Made by a program: the position numbers and the translations under genes
In this document: positions 21,903 to 33,071 of the stretch, piece after piece
Numbering within the stretch: position 1 is the stretch's first letter
How the letters are laid out: every line of letters begins with the position of its first letter
From: Kluyvera genomosp. 3
Lineage (GTDB): Bacteria; Pseudomonadota; Gammaproteobacteria; Enterobacterales; Enterobacteriaceae
Direction of reading: 5' to 3'
DNA length: 64,000 nucleotides
Assembly: GCA_002211745.1 (NCBI GenBank)
Contig: CP022114.1
Coordinates: 682,001-746,000 of the forward strand
The notes under the pieces: model-generated
Database searches by the model: none
Told to the model about the DNA's origin: nothing
What the model saw: only the letters and a program-made list of their open reading frames with translations

Positions 21903-22580
21903 TCAGCCACCCATTGAGCGGGAGGTGGTGCCGGTGGCGCTACGCTGCATGGTGGACTGTTTCGCCACCGATTCACCGAAGCCGCCGCGGGTAACGGTGC
22001 TGGTGGTTGCCGGTTTCGGCGCCATAGCGGTTTTCGGCACGTTCATCGAACGGCCCGGTTGGGCTGCGCCGTAGTTTTTACCGCTGGCGTCGGTGTATTT
22101 ACCGTAGGCCGGGCTGGACGGGTTCTTCGAGGTGAAGACCGGCTGCTGCTGGTAGCCGCCCATGCCGCCGCTCATCATGCGGCCCATCATGTAACCTGCC
22201 ATCAGCGGCATCCAGAAGCTGCCGCTGCTTTGCGCCTGCGCCTGGTTCTCACCGGTTGGGGCCATGCCCGCCTGGGCAGGTGCCTGCTGACACTGGCCTT
22301 CGCCGAATTCCGCTACGCAGTCTTCACGGCTAGCGTATTTCGGCGCGGTGCGTTCGGCTTCTTTCAGCGCGTTGTTGAACGTTGTTGTACACTCCGCGCT
22401 TTTGCCCGGGTTGGCCGCGGAGCAGTCGTCCGCATTCTGATACAGCGTGACGGTTTCATCGGTTTTCTCACAGCCTGCGAGCATAAAGACGGCGGTAACG
22501 GCCAGTGCAACCGGTGTGAGATGGCGCGCGCCCCAGCTTTTACGGAAAGCGGCGTGCTGAATGTTGTTTGTCCGTTTCAT
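21903..22580 (-). CDS. ygiB: UPF0441 lipoprotein-like protein YgiB
   Basis: Intact 225-aa protein. The N terminus has a basic stretch and a hydrophobic segment ending in VFMLAGCEK, a lipobox-like LAGC, so it is probably exported and lipidated. The middle has four Cys in the [12 protein letters not shown] and [10 protein letters not shown] motifs; the C-terminal half is rich in Gly, Met, Gln and Ser with [19 protein letters not shown] chose ATG 22580 ([14 protein letters not shown]) from homology; the frame extends 12 codons further. Function unknown; co-transcription with tolC and ygiC suggests an envelope role. Confidence 0.9.
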   Translation of the reverse strand: MKRTNNIQHAAFRKSWGARHLTPVALAVTAVFMLAGCEKTDETVTLYQNADDCSAANPGKSAECTTTFNNALKEAERTAPKYASREDCVAEFGEGQCQQAPAQAGMAPTGENQAQAQSSGSFWMPLMAGYMMGRMMSGGMGGYQQQPVFTSKNPSSPAYGKYTDASGKNYGAAQPGRSMNVPKTAMAPKPATTSTVTRGGFGESVAKQSTMQRSATGTTSRSMGG

Positions 22581-22702
22581 TTTATTCTTCCTGGACCCAG
22601 TGGAATGGTATTGCAATAGCGCTCAGGATAGTGGATGAGTGGTCGAAAATGAAGCGAAGAAGCGGCGAAAGCGGGGATCTTTACGTTGCCTTACGTTGGC
22701 GC

Positions 22703-22732
22703 AAAAAAAAGGTCCGCACGGGGCGGACCTTG
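22703..22732 (-). terminator. Terminator-like hairpin after tolC
   Basis: On the minus strand AAGGTCCGC CCCGT GCGGACCTT is followed by eight T residues, 20 bp past the tolC stop. Read-through to ygiB would be partial. Confidence 0.85.
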
Positions 22733-22751
22733 TTGCCTGCAAACGTCAGCC

Positions 22752-24185
22752 TTAGCGGAGGCGTGCTTTGCTGGTGGCCGGAGAGGTGTAGCCGTCGGCG
22801 GTGGCATCCTGCTGCGCATTTTCAGGCGCAATGGTGGCATTGGCGGTCGAAACCGGTTTGCCCAGGGTGTTGTTCAGCGCCAGCAGATCCTGCTCGTTCA
22901 GCGTGCCCAGTGCATTTTTGATATTCAACTGGTTGATCAGATAGTTGTAACGCGCGCTGGAGAGCTGTTGCTTCGCGTTGTACAGCGTGGTGGTCGCATC
23001 CAGCACGTCAACGATGGTACGGGTACCGACGGAGTAGCCCGCTTCCATGGCGTCTAAAGAGCTCTGCGCAGAAACCACCGCCTGTTTGTAGGCGTTGATG
23101 CTGCTGATAGAGGCATTGACGTTATTAAAGGAAGAACGCACGGTTTGCACCACGGAGCGGTGCGCGCTTTCAAGCTGCTCGCTGGCGCCGACGAAGTTGT
23201 ACTGCGCCTGTTTCACCTGCGAGTTGACCATCCCGCCCTGATACAGCGGCAGGGAGAAGCTCAGACCCACTTTGTTCTGGCCGGCGTCATTGTCACGATA
23301 ATTCTGCCCATTTGAGCCATTAGTAGCTGAACCGCTGTAAGAGGTGTTAGACACCCCGGTTGAGGCGGTTAAATCCAGCGTCGGCAGATGGCCGTCCTGC
23401 GCCTGGCGAATCTGCTCACGCGCCAGGTCCTGGCTCAGGCGAGCCTGCAACAGGGAGAGGTTGCGGTTCTCCGCTTCTTTCAGCAGAGAGTTCACGGCCT
23501 GCGGCTTATCGGTTTTGAAGCTGTCGACGTTCAGTGACGCCAGCTCCGGATAGTAGTTACCGGTGACCTGACGCAGCGCTTCTACCGCGTTGTCGAGGTT
23601 GTTACGCGCGGTGACTTCGTTCGCCAGCACGGTATCGTACTGTGAACGGGCGTTCTGCACGTCGGTGATGGCGACCAGGCCCACATTGAAGCGCTGGGTG
23701 GTTTGGTCTAACTGACGGTAAATCGCCTGTTTCTGCGCTTCGGTGTAGGAGAGCGAGTCAATGGCGCTCAACACGTTGAAGTACGCGGTTGCGGTATTCA
23801 GGATCAGCGTCTGTTGATCGGTCTGATAGGTCACATCCTGGATGCCCGCCGCTTTTTCTTGCAGGCTCAGCGCACGCCATTTGGACATATCAAACAGCGT
23901 CTGCGTCAACTGCAGCGAGCCGCTGGTGACGTTGGAGTTCACGCCGTTGCTGTCGCGGAAGCCGTTGGTGTAGGTATAATCGGCACCCAGACCTAACTGC
24001 GGCAACAGTGGGCTACGCGCTTCGTTGATCTTTTCGAATGCCGCATCACGATCTGCTGCAGATTTACGGAGATCCGGGTTACTGGTACGTGCCTGCTGAT
24101 AGACCTGTAACAGGTTCTCTGCCTGGCTCATTGTACTGAAGCCCGTCAGGCTCAGGCCAATTAAGATAGGGAGCAATTTCTTCAT
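22752..24185 (-). CDS. tolC: Outer membrane efflux channel TolC
   Basis: TolC is the trimeric outer-membrane exit duct for AcrAB and other tripartite pumps and for type I secretion. The protein is intact at 477 aa, with a signal peptide ending in TMSQA|ENLL. The internal duplication typical of the family is visible: both halves have long helices with NARSQYDTVLANEVTARNN and KQAQYNFVGASEQLESAHRS. ATG 24185 gives MKKLLPILIG; MQMQ upstream is an in-frame extension with a weak start. The C-terminal tail is shorter than in E. coli and has an additional Ala/Asn-rich stretch. Confidence 0.97.
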   Translation of the reverse strand: MKKLLPILIGLSLTGFSTMSQAENLLQVYQQARTSNPDLRKSAADRDAAFEKINEARSPLLPQLGLGADYTYTNGFRDSNGVNSNVTSGSLQLTQTLFDMSKWRALSLQEKAAGIQDVTYQTDQQTLILNTATAYFNVLSAIDSLSYTEAQKQAIYRQLDQTTQRFNVGLVAITDVQNARSQYDTVLANEVTARNNLDNAVEALRQVTGNYYPELASLNVDSFKTDKPQAVNSLLKEAENRNLSLLQARLSQDLAREQIRQAQDGHLPTLDLTASTGVSNTSYSGSATNGSNGQNYRDNDAGQNKVGLSFSLPLYQGGMVNSQVKQAQYNFVGASEQLESAHRSVVQTVRSSFNNVNASISSINAYKQAVVSAQSSLDAMEAGYSVGTRTIVDVLDATTTLYNAKQQLSSARYNYLINQLNIKNALGTLNEQDLLALNNTLGKPVSTANATIAPENAQQDATADGYTSPATSKARLR

Positions 24186-24305
24186 TTGCATTTGCATTCC
24201 TTGTTGTGAAGCTTAGCGCTGATCTAATTCACAGAAAAAATATTTGCCGATTGTACCAGAGTCCGCCGTGTTAAAAAGTTGGCGTAACGTGCCATCTGGC
24301 GTTAA

Positions 24306-24325
24306 TTTGCACCAATCTACCATAG
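24306..24325. promoter_or_regulatory. Possible marbox in the tolC-nudF intergenic region
   Basis: TTTGCACCAATCTACCATAG has the GCAC core and the ACCATA half expected of a MarA/SoxS/Rob site (AYnGCACnnWnnRYYAAAY), with about two mismatches. TolC is a known member of this regulon in E. coli; the site here is a tentative match. Confidence 0.3.
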
Positions 24326-24395
24326 AGTGAGTGGATCCTAAGACAAACAGAGTTTAAATCCACAATTTCAACACAATTACTGCATAGGCCAGTCC

Positions 24396-25027
24396 ATGAC
24401 TAAATCACGTAACCCGGTGGTCACCCTCGCGAAAAACGATGTAGAAATTATTGCACGAGAAACCGTTTATCGCGGTTTTTTTTCGCTTGATGTGTACCGT
24501 TTTCGCCACCGTTTGTTCAATGGGGAGATGAGCGGAGAAGTTCGTCGCGAAATTTTTGAGCGCGGTCACGCCGCAGTCTTGCTACCCTTTGACCCAGTGC
24601 GTGACGAAGTGGTGCTGATTGAGCAGGTGCGTATTGCCGCCTATGACACCAGTGAGACCCCTTATCTGCTGGAAATGGTCGCGGGCATGATTGAAGAGGG
24701 CGAAAGTGTTGAAGACGTCGCCCGGCGCGAATCGCTGGAGGAAGCGGGGCTAACCGTTGGCCGTATGAAACCGTGCCTTAGCTATCTGGCCAGCCCCGGC
24801 GGCACCAGCGAGCGTCTGAGCATTCTGGTGGGGAAGTGGATGCGACAACGGCTAAGGGCATCCATGGCCTGGCGGAAGAACACGAAGACATTCGCGTTCA
24901 TGTGGTAAGCCGGGAGTATGCTTATCAATGTGTGGAAGAGGGAAAAATTGACAACGCAGCGTCTGTCATCGCTTTGCAATGGCTGCAGCTGCATTATCAG
25001 GACTTACGAAAAGAGTGGGCAAAATGA
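24396..25027 (+). CDS. nudF: ADP-ribose pyrophosphatase, Nudix (one frameshift)
   Basis: NudF (AdpP) hydrolyses ADP-ribose to AMP and ribose 5-phosphate. The Nudix box reads [22 protein letters not shown], with its REx2EExG catalytic part intact. LASPGGTSE is the conserved loop after it. The frame is lost at GGGG 24830-24833; one G gives [20 protein letters not shown] and about 210 residues in total. The stop overlaps the yqiB start (ATGA), so it leads the operon nudF-yqiB-cpdA-yqiA(-parE). Confidence 0.95.
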
Positions 25028-25449
25028 AGCGCTATACACCTGACTTCCCTGAAATGATGCGTTTGTGCGAAACCAACTTCGCGCAATTACGCCGCTTACT
25101 GCCGCGCATTGATGAAGCCGGCGAAACGGTGAGCTATCAGGTGGCTAATGCGCAATATCGCTTAACGATAGTCGAATCAACTCGTTACACTACGCTTGTG
25201 ACGATTGAACAAACGCACCCGGCGGTGAGCTACTGGAGCCTGCCGTCGATGACCGTGCGGTTGTATCATGACGCGATGGTGGCTGAAGTGTGTTCAAGTC
25301 AGCAGATCTTTCGCTTCAAAGCGCGGTATGATTATCCAAATAAAAAGTTGCATCAACGCGACGAAAAGCATCAAATTAATCAGTTTCTGGCCGACTGGCT
25401 TCGATTCTGTTTAGCACATGGAGCGATGGCGATTCCGGTTTGTACATAG
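25024..25449 (+). CDS. yqiB: DUF1249 protein YqiB
   Basis: Intact 141-aa protein beginning [19 protein letters not shown]. It has no signal peptide or membrane segment and is rich in charged residues with a conserved [20 protein letters not shown] core. No enzymatic motif is apparent and the function is unknown. Translationally coupled to nudF by a 4-bp ATGA overlap. Confidence 0.9.
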   Translation: MKRYTPDFPEMMRLCETNFAQLRRLLPRIDEAGETVSYQVANAQYRLTIVESTRYTTLVTIEQTHPAVSYWSLPSMTVRLYHDAMVAEVCSSQQIFRFKARYDYPNKKLHQRDEKHQINQFLADWLRFCLAHGAMAIPVCT

Positions 25450-25541
25450 AACCGTTCGGGCTGCCTCTGAGGCGCTGCCAGCGACGACGCTGCCTGAAAG
25501 GATGATGTGTATGTTTGCATCGTGAAACCTAAGGACACCAT

Positions 25542-26367
25542 TTGGAAAGCCTTTTAAACCTTCCTCTGGCTGGTGGGCCAGTGTCAGGGTACTGCAAATT
25601 ACTGATACTCACCTGTTTGCTGAAAAAGATGAAACGCTGTTAGGGTGAATACCTGGGAAAGCTACCACGCCGTCTTGCAGGCGATACATGCCTCGGCGCG
25701 TGAAGTTGACCTGGTGGTAGCGACAGGCGATTTAGCGCAGGATCACTCATCCGCGGCCTATCAGCACTTTGCTGAAGGCATCGCGAGCTTTACTGCGCCT
25801 TGCGTTTGGCTTCCGGGAAATCACGATTTTCAGCCGTCCATGTACAGCACATTACAGGACGCAGGTATCTCTCCGGCCAAGCGCGTGCTGGTTGGCGAAC
25901 ACTGGCAGATCCTGCTGCTCGACAGTCAGGTTTTCGGCGTGCCGCACGGCGAGCTGAGCGACTTCCAGCTTGAGTGGTTAGAGAAACGGCTGGCGGAAAT
26001 GCCGGAACGACATACCTTGCTGCTGCTGCACCATCATCCTCTGCCTTCGGGCTGTAGCTGGCTCGATCAGCACAGTCTGCGCAACGCCGGTGCCCTGGAT
26101 AACGTGCTGGTGCACTATCCGCGCGTGAAGCATCTACTGTGCGGCCATATTCACCAGGAGTTGGACGTCGAGTGGAACGGGCGCCGTATCATGGCGACGC
26201 CGTCAACCTGCGTGCAGTTTAAGCCGCACTGCGCCAACTTTACGCTGGATACCGTTTCGCCTGGCTGGCGTTGGCTGGAGCTGCATGCCGATGGTTCGTT
26301 AACCACCGAAGTCTGCCGCCTTGCCGGGTCAAAATTCCATCCTGATACCGCATCTGAAGGCTATTAA
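25542..26367 (+). CDS. cpdA: 3',5'-cyclic-AMP phosphodiesterase CpdA (two frameshifts)
   Basis: CpdA hydrolyses cAMP and so tunes catabolite control. Calcineurin-type metallophosphatase motifs run in order: QITDTHLF (in repaired frame), [22 protein letters not shown] and CGHIHQE. The probable start is TTG 25542 ([11 protein letters not shown]), preceded by AAGGACACC; E. coli also uses an N terminus like this. Breaks lie at GGG 25575-25577 and GGG 25643-25645; repair gives 275 aa, the E. coli length. The stop overlaps the yqiA start (TAATG). Confidence 0.93.
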
Positions 26368-26942
26368 TGTCGACGCTTCTTTATCTGCATGGCTTTAACA
26401 GCTCTCCGTGTTCGGCCAAGGCCACGGCGCTTAAGCAGTGGCTGGCGGAGCACTATCCTGATGTGAAAATGCTGATCCCGCAGTTGCCCGTCTATCCGGC
26501 GGAAGCGGCGGAAATGCTCGAAGCGTTAGTGCTCAAGCACGGCGGTGAGCCGCTCGGGATCGTCGGATCGTCGTTGGGCGGCTATTACGCCACCTGGCTG
26601 TCGCAGTGTTTTATGTTGCCTGCGGTGGTGGTAAACCCGGCGATACGGCCGTTTGAGCTGCTGGTGAATTTCCTTGGACCGAACGAGAATCCCTACACCG
26701 GGCAGCAATATGTGCTAGAGTCACGCCATATTTACGATCTCAAAGTGATGCAAATTGACCCGCTTGAGGCACCGGATCTCATCTGGTTGCTTCAACAGAC
26801 CGGCGATGAAGTGCTTGATTACCGCCAGGCCGTGGACTATTTCGCCTCCTGCCGACAAACGGTAGAGGAGGGCGGTAATCACGCATTTACCGGCTTTGAA
26901 GATCACTTCACACAGATTATCGATTTCCTGGGGTTGCATTAA
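26367..26942 (+). CDS. yqiA: Esterase YqiA
   Basis: Intact 191-aa alpha/beta-hydrolase of the UPF0227 family. YLHGFNSSP is the oxyanion region and GSSLGGYYA is the nucleophile elbow with the catalytic Ser; a late GGNHAF contains the catalytic His. The E. coli protein shows esterase activity toward acyl-CoA and pNP esters, with an unclear role. Start overlaps the cpdA stop by one base; parE follows 27 bp later. Confidence 0.93.
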   Translation: MSTLLYLHGFNSSPCSAKATALKQWLAEHYPDVKMLIPQLPVYPAEAAEMLEALVLKHGGEPLGIVGSSLGGYYATWLSQCFMLPAVVVNPAIRPFELLVNFLGPNENPYTGQQYVLESRHIYDLKVMQIDPLEAPDLIWLLQQTGDEVLDYRQAVDYFASCRQTVEEGGNHAFTGFEDHFTQIIDFLGLH

Positions 26943-26966
26943 GCAGCGCCAACTACCTACGAATAG

Positions 26967-28865
<1,899 letters not shown>

Positions 28866-28886
28866 TTTCCAATCTCATATTGAGCC

Positions 28887-28917
28887 TAAAAAGGAGACGC
28901 ATGCGTCTCCTTTTTTA
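28887..28917 (+). terminator. Terminator of the nudF-parE operon
   Basis: AAAAGGAGACG CAT GCGTCTCCTTTTTT, perfect stem with T tract, 22 bp past the parE stop. Confidence 0.92.
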
Positions 28918-28955
28918 TTGCCCGCGGGCCGGCTCAATCGCCAACCTCCGAGGCT

Positions 28956-28971
28956 AATGAATCGATTCATT
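28956..28971. promoter_or_regulatory. Perfect 16-bp palindrome upstream of the TRAP operon
   Basis: AATGAATCGATTCATT is its own reverse complement. It stands about 185 bp before dctP, in the spacer just past the parE terminator, and may be an operator. It loosely recalls KdgR-type sites (AATGAAA...TTTCATT), but is shorter. Confidence 0.4.
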
Positions 28972-29154
28972 TCTAATTTCTGCGCTTTATGAAATGCCAT
29001 TTTAAAATTTGGTATGACAGGTCACACTTTAGTTGTATGACTTCTACCATATTCTTCCGCTGGACATAAAACATACTTTTGAACATGGACGTCAATCTAT
29101 GCAGCCAAGTGATTCGCATAGTGAATTTTATCTTTCCTTACAAGAGAATCGTCT

Positions 29155-30132
29155 ATGTTAAGAAGAAAACTGGTTTTAAGCGTTTTATCTTTCTCGTTAC
29201 TGATGGGGTCTGCGGCGGCGATGGCGAAAACGGTTTTTATCGCCTCAGATGTGCATCCCGCTGATTATCCGACGACTGCTGCGGTGATTCATATGGGGGA
29301 GAAGCTCAGTCAACAAACCGACGGGCGTCTCTCCATCAGGATGTTCCCAAGTGGGCAGATGGGAGATGAAAGCACCACGCTGGAAAAGACCCGCGCCGGG
29401 GCGATTGATATTCTGCGCGTTTCTATGGCGCCGGTTGGCGGCATCCTGCCGCAGGTGAGCGTCTTCAACATGCCGTTTGTGTTCCGCGATACCGATCATC
29501 AGCACAAAGTGCTGGATGGCGACGTGGGCAGCAAACTGGCGAAAGAGATCTCCGACAGCAATCTTGGGTTGGTTTTCCTTGGCTGGATGGACGCGGGCTC
29601 GCGCAGCTTGATCACCAAAAAACCGATCACCACCCTCGACGATCTGAAAGGCGTGAAGATCCGTCTGCAAAACAACCCGATTGGTCTCGATACCTTTAAA
29701 GCGCTGGGCGCTAACCCGATCGTTCTGCCGGTTGGCGACGTCTTCGCTAGCCTGCAAACCGGGGTGATTGACGCAGCAGAAAACAACGAGCCGACCTTTG
29801 ATACCGAAAACTATGTGGTGGCCGGCACCAAATATTTTGACCTCACCGAACACTTTATGATCCCGGAAGTGCTCGCCTTCTCGAAGCGTAAATGGAGCAA
29901 ACTGTCGGCGGAAGATCAGGCGCTGATCATGAAGCTGGCAAAAGAAGCGCAGGCGGAAGAACGCGTGCTATGGGCTGAATACGTCGAGAAATCCAAACAG
30001 CGTCTGCAAAGCCAGGGCGTGAAATTCCTGCCGGTGGATAAAAAACCCTTTGTCGATGCCACTGCGCCGGTTCGCGAAAAATATGGCAAGCAGTTCAGCG
30101 ACTTAATGCAAGAAATTCAGGACACCAAATAA
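29155..30132 (+). CDS. TRAP transporter solute-binding protein, DctP family
   Basis: Periplasmic substrate-binding component of a tripartite ATP-independent transporter. The protein is intact, 325 aa, with a signal peptide cleaved near AAAMA|KTVF (residue 24). The DctP family signature is clear: VFNMPFVFRD, the strand GVKIRLQNNP whose Arg170 should bind the substrate carboxylate, and IDAAENNEPTFDTENY. TRAP binding proteins of this class take up sialate, uronates or other sugar acids; the island context favours a uronate. First of three genes (P-Q-M). ATG 29155 follows a long AT-rich leader. Confidence 0.93.
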   Translation: MLRRKLVLSVLSFSLLMGSAAAMAKTVFIASDVHPADYPTTAAVIHMGEKLSQQTDGRLSIRMFPSGQMGDESTTLEKTRAGAIDILRVSMAPVGGILPQVSVFNMPFVFRDTDHQHKVLDGDVGSKLAKEISDSNLGLVFLGWMDAGSRSLITKKPITTLDDLKGVKIRLQNNPIGLDTFKALGANPIVLPVGDVFASLQTGVIDAAENNEPTFDTENYVVAGTKYFDLTEHFMIPEVLAFSKRKWSKLSAEDQALIMKLAKEAQAEERVLWAEYVEKSKQRLQSQGVKFLPVDKKPFVDATAPVREKYGKQFSDLMQEIQDTK

Positions 30133-30189
30133 TCCCCGTGGCGGCAGGACGGCGCGTGCTGTCCTGCCCGTTTTGATCTGGAGATAACA

Positions 30190-30736
30190 ATGAAAAATAT
30201 CTATGTCCTGGTCATGGATGGCGTGTATCGGATCTGTATCTGGCTGTCAGGGATCAGCCTGTTATTTATGACGTTTATTTATCTGGTGGGGATTTACGCC
30301 CGTTTTCGTCCTGATTTTCCGGCATGGCTCGATTTTCTCCCGCATGCCTCAACCAGCTGGCCGGAACCGTTATCGCAGATTTGCATGATCACCTTCTCCT
30401 TCGTGGGGCGGCCGCGGCCTATCGGGCCGGCAGCCACATCGCGATTACCATGCTGGTGGATCACATTAACCCGGCGATGAAAAAAGCGCTGGCGGTGTTC
30501 GTCGATCTGGCGATGCTGGCCACCTGCCTGTTTATCATTCACTGGGGATTATCGGTTGTATGGATGCCTGGGAGGACGTGGTGCCATCGCTGCCGTTCCT
30601 GACCTCGGGGATCACCCATTTGCCAATTCCGCTGGGCTCGTTCTTCACGCTGTTGTTCGTGGTTGAAAAACTGCTGTGCGGCCCGCAAACGCACCGCGAA
30701 CTGGTGCAGTTTGGCTCGCCGAAAGTCGGTCACTAA
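30190..30736 (+). CDS. TRAP transporter small membrane subunit, DctQ family (two frameshifts)
   Basis: Four-helix membrane subunit that joins the binding protein to the large permease. Helix 1 is IWLSGISLLFMTFIYLVGIY; the family motif FSFVGAAAAYRAGSHIAITM appears once a base is added at GGGG 30405-30408; a second base near 30556 gives MDAWEDVVPSLPFLTSG and the last helix. Repaired length is about 182 aa. It starts with a GGAG site before ATG 30190 and lies 57 bp after dctP and 12 bp before dctM. Confidence 0.88.
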
Positions 30737-30748
30737 GGGGCACAAGCA

Positions 30749-32037
30749 ATGGACTTAACGCTGATTATATTTGTCGTGACCTTCGTGGTGTTGATGGCCG
30801 TGGGGATGCCGGTGGCCTACGCCGTGGGGTTGACCGCCGTGGTAGTGACCGCCTTCGCGGACTTCTCGCTCGATGGTCTGGTTATCACTATTTTCCACAG
30901 TACCGATAACGTCAACCTGTTGACCATTCCCTTCTTTGTGTTCGCGGGGCGATCATGGCAGAAGGGGGGATGGCGCGACGGCTGGTGGATTTTGCCGGGC
31001 TGTTCGTCGGCTGGATCCGCGGAGGGCTGTCGCTGGTTAACATTCTGGCCTCCACGCTGTTTGGCGCGATTTCGGGATCGTCGGTGGCGGATACCGCCTC
31101 GATCGGATCGGTGCTGATCCCGGAAATGGAGCGTAAAGGCTACCCGCGTTCCTTCGGCGCGGTGCTAACCGCCAGCGCCTCGGTGCAGGCGATCCTGGTG
31201 CCGCCGAGCCACAACTCGGTGTTGTTCGCTATCGTGGCGAACACCGCGGCGGTGACCATTCCGGCGATGTTCCTCGCCGGGATCATTCCGACCTTGGTGC
31301 TGTGCGTGACGCTTATCGTTATGTGTTTAATTGCGGCACGTAAAAACAACTATCCGAAAGAAGCGCGCGTTGAGCTGAAGCGCAAGATCAAGATTGCCTC
31401 CGACGCCATCTGGGGACTCGTGACCATTGTGATCATCTCCGGCGGCATCCTCTCGGGCTTCTTTACGCCGACGGAATCAGGGGCAATTGCCTGTATCTGG
31501 GCGATGTTTGTCACCTTCTTTGTCTACCGCGAATATAAGCTGAAGGATTTCCCGAAGCTTATCCACCGCACGATCAAAACCGTCACCATGGTGATGGTGC
31601 TGATCGCTTTTGCCGCCGCTTTTGGCTCGGTTATGACGCTGGTAGGGCTGCCGCAGGAGATCTCCGCCGCATTGTTGTCGCTGTCAGATAACAAGTACGT
31701 CATCCTGTTAATCATCAACATCATGCTGCTGCTGTTGGGCTGTCTGATGGACATGGCGCCGCTGATTCTGATTCTGACGCCGATCCTGCTGCCGGTGGTG
31801 GTAGAGCTAGGGATCGATCCGGTGCACTTCGGCATTATTATGATGATGAACTTAGGCATTGGGCTGATCACGCCGCCGGTAGGTTCGGTACTGTTCGTGG
31901 CCAGCGCCGTCAGCGGGCAGAAGATTGAAACCGTCGTGAAAGCGATGATTCCGTTCTACTGCGTGCTGTTCCTGGTGCTGATTGCCATTACCTATATCCC
32001 GATTCTGTCACTGTGGCTCCCGGGGCGCTTCCACTAA
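30749..32037 (+). CDS. TRAP transporter large permease subunit, DctM family (one frameshift)
   Basis: The sodium-coupled permease, about 429 aa and 12 membrane segments after one base is added at GGGG 30946-30949 (FVFAGAIMAEGGMARRLVDF). Family motifs include NLLTIPFFVFAG, SGSSVADTASIGSVLIPEM, TPTESGAIA and the late LGIGLITPPVGSVLFVAS. The stop overlaps the probable end of the convergent AraC gene. Confidence 0.93.
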
Positions 32038-32895
32038 CCTGTTGGCGCGATACGTGATTTTTTCGGTACTGCAAGGGGGTCTCACCGATCCCCTTTTTAA
32101 ATGAGCTAATAAAGTAGGTCACTTCGGCAAACCCCACCTGCCGGCAATCTCGCTCACCGGCAGCGCGCTGTGCAGCAGCAGCTCGCAGGCGCGGCGCAGG
32201 CGTAACGTATTGAGGTAGTCGTGAATATGCTCCCCGGTCTCGGCGTGAAAGCGGCGTGACAGATAGCTGCGCGATTTGCCCAGTTCCGCTGCCAGGGCAT
32301 CAAGGCTGAATTTCTTCTGATAGTTCTCTTCAATCCAGAACATGACCGGGCTGGCTATACCGCGCGAGGTGTCGGTCATTTTTTCCTGCACCGGCGGCAG
32401 CATATTGAATAATGTCATTAACATACAGGCTATCTGTTCAGTGCTCAGCGCGGAGAGGCTGGCGGCGCGCGCGTAAAGCCCGAACAGATGATCGATATGG
32501 GGATGCATCTCGGCTAAATCGGCGACAAATGCCGGGCGGCCACGTGTGGAAAGCATCTGCAAACGGCGGTGATTATCGGGAAAATGACGGAGAAGTTTGG
32601 CAATAGCGTGCTGATCGACGTGAATAATGGTACGGCGATAGCTGTCCTGCGCTTTCTCATCCACCATGATTTTATGCAACGTAAATGGCGGGAAGAAAAA
32701 CAGTCGCCCCGGACGCATGGTGTACTGGCGATTGTCGACGATCACCACGCCAAAACCCTCTTCAACGTAGAGAATTTCAAGACACTGGTGCCAGTGATGG
32801 TAGCGCACGGTGTTGGCAAAAAGACGGCTGAATGACGCGACGGCGTCATTCAGCGTGATCAGCTCCAGATGTTCGGCATTCCAGGACGAAGTCAT
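32034..32895 (-). CDS. AraC-family transcriptional regulator of the uronide island (frameshifted near its end)
   Basis: The N-terminal cupin-like sensor (HHWHQCLEILYVEEGFGVV ... GRLFFFPPFTLHK) is followed by two helix-turn-helix motifs. The first (FSLDALAAELGKSRSYLSRRF) is whole. The second breaks at a run of two C at 32137-32138: as read, it stops after EIAGRWGLPK; one more base gives EIAGRVGFAEVTYFISSFKK and the family ending TPLQYRK. A second base in the T run near 32060 would set the stop at 32034; without it the frame overlaps dctM to 31988. Start ATG 32895 (TTG 32901 also possible). Placed between the TRAP operon and the divergent DUF2264 gene, it probably controls one or both. Confidence 0.85.
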
Positions 32896-32987
32896 GTGCA
32901 ATATATTTAAACTTTTACCGGTTTAATCTTACTACTAAACCACTGTTTTAAATTTTATCAAGCACCGGTTCACACAATACTATCAGT

Positions 32988-33003
32988 TGTGACCGGGTTA
33001 ACA
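32988..33003 (+). promoter_or_regulatory. CRP-like site upstream of the DUF2264 gene
   Basis: TGTGA CCGGGT TAACA differs from the CRP consensus TGTGA-N6-TCACA at one core base. It overlaps a longer imperfect inverted repeat ACCGGTTCACACA ... TGTGACCGGGT (32964-32998). It is about 70-85 bp upstream of the start codon, suited to activation of a sugar locus. Confidence 0.45.
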
Positions 33004-33071
33004 TTTCTTCGCTGCCTGGATTCTCTATGCTTTAGCCACTTTCGAGGATGGTTAAATCAGGAGTCAGGACA

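Noticed and set aside
28985-29040. CRP site before dctP
   Set aside because: A TCACA half is present near 29022, but the other half is not at the right distance; not strong enough to list.
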